DNA of 41,655 nucleotides. Source: an uncultured cyanobacterium. Lineage in GTDB: Bacteria > Cyanobacteriota > Cyanobacteriia > PCC-6307 > Cyanobiaceae. The translations under genes were made by a program, and so were the position numbers. Location: positions 1 through 41,655 of the forward strand of contig CAIOCZ010000034.1 of the NCBI GenBank assembly GCA_903856805.1, read 5' to 3'. Position 1 is the stretch's first letter. The number at the start of each line of letters is the position of its first letter. The notes beneath the pieces are model-generated. The model was given only the letters and a program-made list of their open reading frames with translations, ran no database searches and was not told the origin of the DNA. This document shows, piece by piece, positions 16,076 to 25,095 of the stretch.

Positions 16076-16083
16076 AGTATCTG
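16076..16083 (+). repeat. 8-bp target-site duplication, right copy (AGTATCTG)
   Basis: This is identical to 11791-11798 and lies directly after the IS right end. The next codon in the nuclease frame is CGA (R) at 16084, so excision of 11799-16083 rejoins …KYL-RGVKEE…. Confidence 0.85.
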
Positions 16084-16626
16084 CGAGGCGTCAAAGAGGA
16101 GATCAAGACCGAGCTCTCAGATCCTAGTCATTGGCTTGTTAGAGAGATGGCGGCAAGGGTCCATTCCGCACAAAGGATTACCGGCCAACTCCAAGAAAAA
16201 TTCAAACCCATCGTATTGGACGCAATTAAAGCCTACATCAATGATCGAATTAACGAAAGACTTAATACTGCAATGGAGGTCGAAAAGGCATCAGTCGAAC
16301 CCCCCACTTCCGAGCCAGAGGCAGGCAAGGAACCAGGAACCATGTTCACGGAAGAAGAAAAAGAAGGCCTCTACATTGTGAGGGCTATTTGCGCCGCCGA
16401 AATTGATCCTGCAAGACTTTCAGAAAGAGACACCAAGACTTACTGCGGCATTGTACTAGACAGCAATAGCAGGAAATACTTTTTACGGATGTACTTCAAT
16501 GGGCCAACCAAAAAGATAGAGCTATTTGACGATGCTGAACCATCGACAATCCCCCTAGAGTCGACCGCTGATTTGTACAAGCATGCCGACCGGATTAAGG
16601 CTGCGCTTAGGTTGAAGCTTGGCTGA
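16084..16626 (+). pseudogene. HsdR-N-like nuclease gene, 3' half
   Basis: The last 180 codons of the interrupted gene. They begin RGVKEEIKTELSDPSHWL and include a helical segment (QRITGQLQEKFKPIVLDAIK), a Pro/Glu-rich linker (SVEPPTSEPEAGKEPG), and a C-terminal domain of ~95 residues (FTEEEKEGLYIVRAI … YFLRMYFNGPTKKIELFDD). In related phage and bacterial proteins a similar C-terminal domain follows the HsdR-N-type nuclease. No own start or ribosome-binding site is evident; the frame is open upstream into IS DNA (from 15979), so any product would be a chimera. Confidence 0.8.
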
Positions 16627-17003
16627 TGGAGCCTGATAGACGTTCATCGAGAAGGAGGGTTCCGTCGATGCCTCAACACTAAGGCTGGACCAAAGCGGGG
16701 CGGCGATGGTTCAGCCCCCGACCTGCGCGATGCACACTGCAGCGTTGATCGCCCCAGGGCAGCCCCGTGGTTTCTGGACTTCATGGCCTCGCGGAACACC
16801 GAATCAAGCCGAGTCCAACAACAATTGCATCAAGCCAGAGTAATTGCACAAGCGCGCTATCGCTGGCGATCGAGTCTGACGGCAAGTCGACCCCGCCTAT
16901 CTGGCTCTGGACTGCGATCAGCAGCCTGAGCTAGCGAACTACTGCAGCAAGCAAGCAAACCCAGGTGGCAAGGACATCCCTCGCAGGGATGCCGGGCGGG
17001 AGC
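16627..17003. other. Island spacer without a gene
   Basis: I see no coding region longer than ~40 codons with protein-like composition, no repeat and no RNA gene. It separates the 3' half of the nuclease gene from the convergent hicA stop. Confidence 0.5.
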
Positions 17004-17243
17004 TCAGCCATCCAATTTTCGATACCACTCATCCATAGAATAACCTGATTGACGAACCATGCTTGCCATTAGATAACTACTGAAAGGAGCCTTGGGACAA
17101 TCCACTGTTACCAATTTGGCCTGCCCATTAACAAAACCTTTCCAGTGCTCATGCGAACCCTTTTGGCGGCAACACTCAAAACCGAATGCAGCGAGAATTG
17201 TCTTTACATCTTTGCAGGTAAGCTGCCGACGCTTGAAACCCAC
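17004..17243 (-). CDS. hicA: HicA-family toxin (mRNA interferase)
   Basis: A 79-aa protein with the double-stranded-RNA-binding-like fold expected of HicA. KDVKTILAAFGFE is the first helix, and the catalytic His lies in QKGSHEHWK, the expected GSHxxxxK-like position. HicA cleaves mRNA at the ribosome or free. The start is GTG 17243, 6 bp after the upstream gene's stop. The pair is oriented antitoxin-first. It sits inside the island, where such a module would favour retention of the element. Confidence 0.78.
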   Translation of the reverse strand: MGFKRRQLTCKDVKTILAAFGFECCRQKGSHEHWKGFVNGQAKLVTVDCPKAPFSSYLMASMVRQSGYSMDEWYRKLDG

Positions 17244-17249
17244 AAATTT

Positions 17250-17603
17250 CTATGCGCATTGATACTGGAATGACTCCTGATAACCCCTTATATTCAAAAA
17301 GCTGCCGTGAAAAAACTGAAGAGTCGATCCCAAGTAAAACAAAAGCCAAGCATTGAACGGCGCTTTTCTGCTTAATAACTGTTCTGCGTGTACTCCACCA
17401 TCCAGGGTCATGGCAGTTTCGACATACGTTTCAATCTGATCTTCAATTCTATGCTTGGCCCCTTCAAAGGTGTCATCCTGAGCTGACAGATCAAAATCCA
17501 AACACGACACAATCCACTGTCCGTTGGCTTGCCGTCCTAAGAAATGGAGAATTCGGGGAAATTCAGGGGCCATCGAATCAAAACCAATGGTGATAGTTGG
17601 CAT
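17250..17603 (-). CDS. HicB-like partner protein, no recognisable DNA-binding domain
   Basis: A 117-aa protein upstream of hicA. Residues ~1-60 resemble the partial RNase-H-like fold of HicB antitoxins: GQWIVSCLDFDLSAQDDTFEGAKHR is close to the xWxxxCPDLPGxxxxGxTxxEA pattern. The C-terminal half (QLLSRKAPFNAWLLFYLGSTLQFF) is aromatic and hydrophobic, with no helix-turn-helix or ribbon-helix-helix motif, so autoregulation by this protein would need another mechanism. ATG 17603 is preferred over 17612. Its role as antitoxin is inferred from position. Confidence 0.6.
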   Translation of the reverse strand: MPTITIGFDSMAPEFPRILHFLGRQANGQWIVSCLDFDLSAQDDTFEGAKHRIEDQIETYVETAMTLDGGVHAEQLLSRKAPFNAWLLFYLGSTLQFFHGSFLNIRGYQESFQYQCA

Positions 17604-18086
17604 GGCCAACAAGCCATGGCCATCATCCGGTCCTTAAAGCGTAGCGTTTTGCGTTAGGCGTGTTGTGGGGTTGTTACCCAAAGGAATCCGCCCCATGCCC
17701 TACCCACGCGATCAAGCGATCAACGGTGGTGCCGCCGTGCGGGCCGGAGGCAAAGGATGTCGCTTCGAGCCGATGCACCATGGTGACCAACCACTCCTGA
17801 ACCTCCTCCCAGGCCAGGAGGGCGGCATCCTCGGCCATGACCGCGGGCGGATCACCTCCAGGAATCAGTCCGGCTGGCCCTGGCGGTGCCGCTCGAACCG
17901 ACCGGACCGATCGGGGGGCCACTGCTGGCGATCGCCAGCCATCGTTCGCTTCGCGAAAACCTACGTGAAATCCTTGGCAGTGAGCGACGGATTGAGGGCG
18001 TTCTCGACCGCTGCGGCCCTGATGGCCGTTTCCTGGGATCCCGTGCCCTGACAGGCGCAGATCCCAGTCCTGCTGCAGTTTCAAGG
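17604..18086. other. Right end of the island, unassigned small frames
   Basis: Two divergent open segments look protein-like but match no family I know. One is minus-strand, 17674-17838 (MAEDAALLAWEEVQEWL…, 54 aa). The other is plus-strand, about 17851-18051 (ADHLQESVRLALAVPLEPTG … RSLRENLREILGSERR), open only after a TGA and lacking a clear start. The latter ends just before the tRNA. Neither has integrase motifs. Confidence 0.35.
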
Positions 18087-18088
18087 GA

Positions 18089-18160
<72 letters not shown>

Positions 18161-18341
18161 GCGCCCCTATTCTGCAGCCCAGCCGCCCCATGGGATGACT
18201 GGTCGCACTCCGGAATCGGGTCCTGCGGCCGCGTCACCGGCCAACCCGATGTTGCTCTCCCCCTCGCCCGGCGCCCCCCAGGAGCGCGAAGTTGGCCAGG
18301 AGAGCCCCACGGAGCCCAGGTCCCATCGCAAGCGACGCAGG

Positions 18342-18938
18342 ATGGCGATGGGCCGCAGCCATGACCGAGCCACCCAGCTCCTGGCCCTGCCCTTCGGCCT
18401 GCTCTGGACCCCCTGGCTGGGGTGGCCGGGCCTCGCGGTGGCCGCCAGCGCCTTTTTAGTGGGAGGCCTCTGGCTCTCCCCCGACCTCGACACCCGCTCC
18501 CTCTCCACCCGCCGCTGGGGCCCCCTGCGGGTGCTGTGGTGGCCCTACCGCCACCTGATCCGCCACCGCTCGATCCTGTCCCACAGCCCCCTGCTGGGCA
18601 CCCTGCTGCGGCTGGTTTATCTGGCCCTGATCGCCTTTGCGGTGCTGGTGGCCATGCTGGCGGTGAGCGGTCCCAGCCTTGATCAAGCGGTGAACTGGCT
18701 GCTCAAGCTCTGGCACGACCACACCGGGCTGGTGGTGGCGGGCCTGGTGGGCGTGGAGGCCAGCTCCTGGCTGCACCTGCTCCAGGATGGTGATCCGATG
18801 CCGCGGCTGTCCTTCAAGCCGCTGGGCTGGCGAACGCAGCACTGGAAGTGGCTGCTGCCCTCGGCCAAGAAGCACGCCCGGCGGGGCAAGGCCCGGCCCG
18901 GGCGCAAGGCCAAGGGCCCCCGCACCCCCCGCCGATGA
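18342..18938 (+). CDS. DUF2227-family putative metal-binding membrane protein
   Basis: A 198-aa protein. Likely metal ligands are visible in GRSHDRAT, SPDLDTRS and RHRSILSHSP, the His/Asp pattern of the DUF2227 family found mainly in cyanobacteria. Two or three hydrophobic segments (~12-45, ~88-112, ~122-145) suggest membrane association. The C-terminus is very basic (KKHARRGKARPGRKAKG). ATG 18342 (MAMGRSHD) matches the usual family start; the frame is open to an ATG at 18195, whose extra 49 residues are Pro/Ser-rich. It overlaps mazG by 4 bp. Function unknown. Confidence 0.75.
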   Translation: MAMGRSHDRATQLLALPFGLLWTPWLGWPGLAVAASAFLVGGLWLSPDLDTRSLSTRRWGPLRVLWWPYRHLIRHRSILSHSPLLGTLLRLVYLALIAFAVLVAMLAVSGPSLDQAVNWLLKLWHDHTGLVVAGLVGVEASSWLHLLQDGDPMPRLSFKPLGWRTQHWKWLLPSAKKHARRGKARPGRKAKGPRTPRR

Positions 18939-19768
18939 CCGTCCCCAACCCCGATCCCCTCGCCGCCCTGGCGGAACTGATCGCCGTGGTGGAGCGGCTG
19001 CGGGATCCCGAGGGCGGATGCCCCTGGGATCTGGAGCAAACCCACACCTCCCTGATCCCTTACCTGCTGGAGGAGGCCCACGAGGTGGCCGATGCCATCC
19101 GCCACGGCGATGACCGGCATCTCCAGGAGGAACTGGGCGACCTGCTGCTGCAGGTGCTGCTGCACGCCCGGATCGCCAGCGAGGCGGGTCGGTTTGATCT
19201 GGGCGCAGTGGCCCAGGGGATCGCCACCAAACTGGTGCGTCGCCACCCCCATGTCTTCGATCCGGAGGCACCGGCCCGCAGCTGGGAGCAGATCAAGGCG
19301 GAGGAACGGGCCGCCAGCCGGGCAGCGGCGGGCGCCACCGATCCCCCCTCCACCAGTCCCCTCAGCGATCAGCTGGCCCGCCAGGTGCGGGGCCAGGCGG
19401 CCCTGGCCGGCGCCATGACCATCTCCCGCCGGGCCGCCACCGCCGGCTTCGAATGGGACAACCTGGACGGGGTCTGGGCGAAGGTGCAGGAGGAGCTGGA
19501 GGAGCTGCAGCAGGCCGTGGCCAGCGGCGATCGCGCCCACGCCCAGACCGAACTGGGCGACGTGCTGTTCACCTTGGTGAACGTGGCCCGCTGGTGCGGC
19601 CTCGAGCCGGAGGAGGGCCTGGCCGGCACCAACCACCGCTTCCTGGATCGCTTCTCCCGGGTCGAGGCCGCCCTGGGCGGCGACCTGGGGGGGCGAAGCC
19701 TGGGCGACCTGGAGGGCCACTGGCAGGCCGCCAAGGCCCAGATCCGACGGGAACAGCAGGGCGGCTGA
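18935..19768 (+). CDS. mazG: MazG-type nucleoside triphosphate pyrophosphohydrolase
   Basis: A 277-aa protein with two tandem MazG domains. The first has CPWDLEQTHTSLIPYLLEEAHE and EELGDLLLQVLLHARIA; the second has GFEWDNLDGVWAKVQEELEELQ and ELGDVLFTLVNVARW, with the EExxE…ExxD metal-binding pattern in both. This matches full-length bacterial MazG, which hydrolyses (d)NTPs to monophosphates and removes abnormal nucleotides. It starts at ATG 18935, inside the stop of the DUF2227 gene (ATGA), so translational coupling is likely. There is no mazEF toxin nearby. Confidence 0.92.
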   Translation: MTVPNPDPLAALAELIAVVERLRDPEGGCPWDLEQTHTSLIPYLLEEAHEVADAIRHGDDRHLQEELGDLLLQVLLHARIASEAGRFDLGAVAQGIATKLVRRHPHVFDPEAPARSWEQIKAEERAASRAAAGATDPPSTSPLSDQLARQVRGQAALAGAMTISRRAATAGFEWDNLDGVWAKVQEELEELQQAVASGDRAHAQTELGDVLFTLVNVARWCGLEPEEGLAGTNHRFLDRFSRVEAALGGDLGGRSLGDLEGHWQAAKAQIRREQQGG

Positions 19769-19793
19769 CCGCGGCTGATCCGAACCGGCGCCG

Positions 19794-20240
19794 CTAGTCC
19801 TCGGGAAGGCGCCCGCGGCGCTGGCCCTTCACCGTGCTGCGCTGCTTCTTTGCCGCCAGGCGCCGCTCCACCGAGCCCCGGGTGGGCCGGGTGGGCCGCC
19901 GCGGTGGCGGTGGCGGCACCAAGGCCGCCTTGAGCAGCTCCACCAGCCGCCGCTGGGCCGCCAGCCGGTTCTGCCACTGGGAACGGTGCTCCTGGGCCAC
20001 GATCACCAGGGCCCCCTCCACCAACCGCCCCGCCAATCGAGCCAGGGCCCGTGCCTTGAGCCGGGGCGGCAGGGATTCGCTGGCCGCCAGGTCGAACACC
20101 AGCTCCACCCGCGAATCGGTGGTGTTCACGTTCTGCCCCCCCGGCCCCGAGGAGCGCGAAAACCGCCAAGCCAGTTCCGCCGCCGGGAGGCTCAAGGCCG
20201 GCGTCAAGGGCAGATCGTCGCCGGGCCGTTCCGAAGCCAT
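19794..20240 (-). CDS. arfB: ArfB-type peptidyl-tRNA hydrolase (ribosome rescue)
   Basis: A 148-aa release-factor-like protein. The catalytic GGQ loop is in SSGPGGQNVNTTDSRVEL, and the basic C-terminal tail (AAKKQRSTVKGQRRGR) is the part that ArfB inserts into the empty mRNA channel of stalled ribosomes. There is no codon-recognition domain, which separates it from RF1/RF2. It is convergent with mazG (25 bp between stops) and divergent from speE, with a 145-bp spacer that holds a direct repeat. Confidence 0.9.
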   Translation of the reverse strand: MASERPGDDLPLTPALSLPAAELAWRFSRSSGPGGQNVNTTDSRVELVFDLAASESLPPRLKARALARLAGRLVEGALVIVAQEHRSQWQNRLAAQRRLVELLKAALVPPPPPRRPTRPTRGSVERRLAAKKQRSTVKGQRRGRLPED

Positions 20241-20269
20241 CCGGAAAGATTGCCAGATCGGAGCCGGGC

Positions 20270-20317
20270 CCCCCGGGCAGCGATCCCCCGTTCAGGGATC
20301 CCCCGGGCAGCGATCCC
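20270..20317. repeat. 18-bp direct repeat between arfB and speE
   Basis: CCCCCGGGCAGCGATCCC occurs at 20270-20287 and again at 20300-20317 (30-bp period), each with a CCCGGG core. It lies between two divergent genes, so it could be an operator or a simple slippage duplication. A long C-run (about 20350-20359) follows. Confidence 0.6.
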
Positions 20318-20385
20318 AAGACCAGGTGTCCTGGCCCACCTGACAAGGGTCCCCCCCCCGGTCTTAGCTGGGGAGATCGTCTTGA

Positions 20386-22123
<1,738 letters not shown>

Positions 22124-22130
<7 letters not shown>

Positions 22131-22522
22131 CAGCAGGTGCCGCTGGTGCGCTGCTCCCGCAGGCGCTGATGCTGCTGACCGATCAACAGAATCGCCAGGG
22201 TGGGGTGGTTGTGCAGCAGGTTGAGGAAGCGCAGCCGATCCAGGCGCAACACCTCCACCGGCGTGCGGGCCAGGGCATCGCTGCGATGCACCCCCTCCCG
22301 CCAAACGATGTCCTGGTAGCTGAACAGCTCGCCCGGGCGGAAGCAGATCCGCTCCCCCGTCTCGGACAGCAACTCCACGATGCCCCGCCGCAGGCCATAG
22401 ATGGCGTTGGCCGCGCTCCCACGGGAAAACACCCGGGAACCGGTGGGCAACGCAAACATCTCACTGTCCACCTGGGCGGCCAACAGATCAATCGGGGGGG
22501 AGCAGACGGGGGTTGCAACCAA
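22124..22522 (-). CDS. Cyclic-nucleotide-binding-domain protein lacking a DNA-binding domain
   Basis: A 132-aa protein that is essentially one Crp/Fnr-type sensor domain: FALPTGSRVFSRGSAANAIYGLRRGIVELL is the beta-roll with its Gly turns, followed by RPGELFSYQDI, then VEVLRLDRLRFLNLLHNHP as the start of the dimer helix. It ends QQHQRLREQRTSGTCCY with no helix-turn-helix. The start is TTG 22522, supported by a GGAGG 9-13 bases upstream. The classical cAMP-contact motif (GExxxxxxxxRxA) is not intact, so ligand binding is uncertain. It may act as a protein partner or a non-DNA-binding sensor. Confidence 0.72.
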
Positions 22523-22628
22523 CGGGGGTCACCTCCAGGCGCAAGGGGGATCCGAAGAACCTTTCATACAACGTGCAATGGCCCCAGGAAAGGAGATCGC
22601 AGCCCGTTTAGCAACAGGGGCTCAGATC

Positions 22629-22886
22629 TTAATCATTTCCCCGTCTTTCCCCGGGCATGGACGGCAGGCTGAGCTGGTGATTGGCGGCAACCGGCGCGGC
22701 GCCCATCCTTCCCCCACCAGGGGGCAGCCCCGGGAGGCGGGGTGGGCGGGCGGTCCAGTGGTGGCACCAAAGTTCGTTGGCCAGCTCAGGATGGATCGAC
22801 AACTCGCGCAGCTGACACCAGCCCAGCTCCCCGCCGCTGGGCGGGGTGCAGTGGCGACAGCTGCGGCAGTTGGGGCGTGTGCCCAT
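22629..22886 (-). CDS. Small Cys-rich protein (possible metal-binding), unknown function
   Basis: An 85-aa protein. Its N-terminal half is conserved-looking, with Cys at RPNCRSCRHC, GWCQLREL and ELWCHHW, giving a C-x2-C-x2-C then C then C-H-H arrangement that could bind zinc or an Fe-S cluster. The C-terminal half is Pro/Gly-rich and probably disordered. ATG 22886 is chosen; the frame extends upstream across gcvT only as antisense. It is divergent from gcvT. I do not recognise a named family. Confidence 0.6.
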   Translation of the reverse strand: MGTRPNCRSCRHCTPPSGGELGWCQLRELSIHPELANELWCHHWTARPPRLPGLPPGGGRMGAAPVAANHQLSLPSMPGERRGND

Positions 22887-23022
22887 CCAGGAACCAGCGA
22901 ACGAAGGGCGCTCAAGGTAGACAGCTGCTCTGCCGCTGACCACGGCGGGATGCCGAATCACAGATTTTCGTAAGGGGCCGAGCCGTCGTCCATAGGATCC
23001 GCCCAACCTTCCGCACGCCCCC

Positions 23023-24144
23023 ATGGCTGACCTTTCGTCCCTGCGCCGCACGGCCCTGTTTGATGCGGCCCGTGCCGCCGGTGGCCGGATGGTGCCCTTC
23101 GCGGGCTGGGAGATGGCGGTCCAATTTGCCGGCCTGGTGCTGGAACACCAGGCGGTTCGCCAGCGCTGCGGCCTGTTCGACATCTCCCACATGGGCGTCC
23201 TCACCCTGCAGGGCGATGGCGTCAAGGAGCGGCTCCAGTCCCTGGTGCCCAGCGATCTGTTCCGCATCGGCCCCGGAGAAGCCTGTTACACCGTCCTGCT
23301 CAATGACGAGGGCGGCATCCGCGACGATCTGATCGTCTACGACCGTGGTCGCCGCCCGGCCCCGACCGGCGCGGACACAGACGAGCTGGTGCTGGTGATC
23401 AATGCCGCCTGCGCCGACTCCGACACCGCCTGGATCCGCAGCCAGCTGGAGCCCCACGGCATCACCATCCGCGACCGCAAGGGCGACGGCGTGCTGCTGG
23501 CCCTGCAGGGCCCGGAGGCCACGGCGCGGCTGGAGGCGCTGGCGGGCGAAAGCCTGGCCGGCCTGCCCCGGTTCGGCCATCGCGATCTGGTGGTGCAGGA
23601 CGCCCCCGTTTTCGTGGGCCGCACCGGCTACACCGGCGAGGACGGCTTCGAGCTGCTGCTGGAGCGCGACGCGGGCCTAGCCCTCTGGGGGCAGCTCCTG
23701 GCCGATGGGGTCTCCCCCTGCGGCCTCGGCGCCCGCGACACCCTGCGCCTCGAGGCGGCCATGCATCTCTACGGCAACGACATGGACGCCACCACCAGCC
23801 CCCTGGAGGCCTCCCTCGGCTGGCTGGTGCACCTGGAGATGCCCGCCGATTTCATCGGCCGCGCCGCCCTGGAGCGCCAAACCGCCGACGGTGTGACGCG
23901 ACGGCTGGTGGGGCTGAAACTGCCGGGTCGGGCCATCGCCCGCCACGGCTATCCCGTGCTCCACAACGGCGCCATGGTGGGGGAGGTGACCAGCGGCACC
24001 TGGTCGCCCACCCTGGGGGAAGCGATCGCCCTGGCCTACGTGCCCACCGCCGCCGCCAAACTGGGCACGGAACTGGCGGTGGAGATCCGCGGCAAGGCGG
24101 AGCCGGCCACCGTGGTCCGGCGTCCGTTCTATCGCCGCAGCTGA
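23023..24144 (+). CDS. gcvT: Glycine cleavage system T protein (aminomethyltransferase)
   Basis: A 373-aa protein of full family length that transfers the aminomethyl methylene to tetrahydrofolate, releasing ammonia, in the glycine cleavage complex (photorespiratory glycine use in cyanobacteria). Recognisable segments: MVPFAGWEMAVQF, CGLFDISHMG (the catalytic-site Asp region), YTVLLNDEGGIRDDLIVY, GRTGYTGEDGFEL, GLGARDTLRLEAAMHLYGNDM and the C-terminal GEVTSGTWSPTL. It starts at ATG 23023. No gcvP or gcvH is adjacent, so the system's genes are dispersed. Confidence 0.95.
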   Translation: MADLSSLRRTALFDAARAAGGRMVPFAGWEMAVQFAGLVLEHQAVRQRCGLFDISHMGVLTLQGDGVKERLQSLVPSDLFRIGPGEACYTVLLNDEGGIRDDLIVYDRGRRPAPTGADTDELVLVINAACADSDTAWIRSQLEPHGITIRDRKGDGVLLALQGPEATARLEALAGESLAGLPRFGHRDLVVQDAPVFVGRTGYTGEDGFELLLERDAGLALWGQLLADGVSPCGLGARDTLRLEAAMHLYGNDMDATTSPLEASLGWLVHLEMPADFIGRAALERQTADGVTRRLVGLKLPGRAIARHGYPVLHNGAMVGEVTSGTWSPTLGEAIALAYVPTAAAKLGTELAVEIRGKAEPATVVRRPFYRRS

Positions 24145-24192
24145 GAACTGCAGGGCCGGCCTGCTCCGCCGGAAGCCAGGGCCGCCGCCCCA

Positions 24193-24951
24193 TCACAACA
24201 AGGTGACCAGTCCGCTGCCGATGTCGAAGTAGGCACTGCGGATCGTGAGCTTCTCGGCGGACACCGCCTGCTTCAGCACGGCGCTGCGGGCGGTGAGCTG
24301 GGCGGCCGAGTAGCGGGCATTGCCCTCGATGGCCTGGGTGAGATTGTCGCCGCTCTTCAGGCTCGCCCGGATCGGCTTCACCAGCCCCTCCAGCAGAGGC
24401 GTGAGGGGCGTGCTGGCCATCGCCGCCTCCACCGCGCCACAGGCGCTATGCCCCAGGGTGACCACCAACGGCGTGCCCAGCACCGCCACGGCGTATTCCA
24501 GCGAGGCGATCGCCTCATCGAAGGCCGTGTTGCCCGCACTGCGCACCTGGAACAACTCACCGGAACCGCAGGCGAACAGCCAACTGGGGTCCACGCGGGC
24601 GTCGGCGCAGGAGAGGATCGCGGCGAAGGGCCTCTGCCCCTGGGCCAGGGCGACCGGATCGATCTGGCAGTTGTTGTCCCAGATGGTGTTCAGCCCCTGC
24701 ATCCGCTGCTCCGGCGAACCACCCCCCCGGGCCGCGGTCCAGGCCTTGGCGAAGCGCGCATTTCCCTCCCTGAGGCGCGTCAGCGCATCCTTGGGGGTGC
24801 AGACCTGGAGGCTCTCGACCAGAGAATTCGCATTGGTGCCGGCAGCCTTGGTGCCCGCAGCATTCGCGCCCTTGGGACGGACCAGCGGCAAGGCCGCTCC
24901 GGCAAGGCCGAGGGCAGCGCCCACCAGGATCTGACGACGGGGAAGCTTCAC
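24193..24951 (-). CDS. Beta-class carbonic anhydrase with Tat signal (periplasmic)
   Basis: A 252-aa protein. The N-terminus [18 protein letters not shown] is a twin-arginine signal (RR followed by a hydrophobic core), with cleavage likely after GANA (~residue 32). The mature part has the beta-carbonic-anhydrase zinc ligands: SCADARVDP (Cys and the Asp-Arg dyad) and LGHSACGAV (His and Cys). It catalyses CO2/bicarbonate exchange; an exported form resembles the EcaB-type enzymes of other cyanobacteria and would act outside the cytoplasm. The start is GTG 24951. It is convergent with gcvT and divergent from aspS. Confidence 0.9.
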   Translation of the reverse strand: MKLPRRQILVGAALGLAGAALPLVRPKGANAAGTKAAGTNANSLVESLQVCTPKDALTRLREGNARFAKAWTAARGGGSPEQRMQGLNTIWDNNCQIDPVALAQGQRPFAAILSCADARVDPSWLFACGSGELFQVRSAGNTAFDEAIASLEYAVAVLGTPLVVTLGHSACGAVEAAMASTPLTPLLEGLVKPIRASLKSGDNLTQAIEGNARYSAAQLTARSAVLKQAVSAEKLTIRSAYFDIGSGLVTLL

Positions 24952-25095
24952 GTCAACGCACCAGGGAACGCCCCATCCGTAGCCAGGCCAGCCCCCGTCG
25001 CCTCAGGCTCACCGCCCCCTGTCACCAAACGGCACAGCTCCACCCTGGCAGAGGCCGCCGTGGGAAAATCCCCGATTCGCTTACGGATTCTCCCC

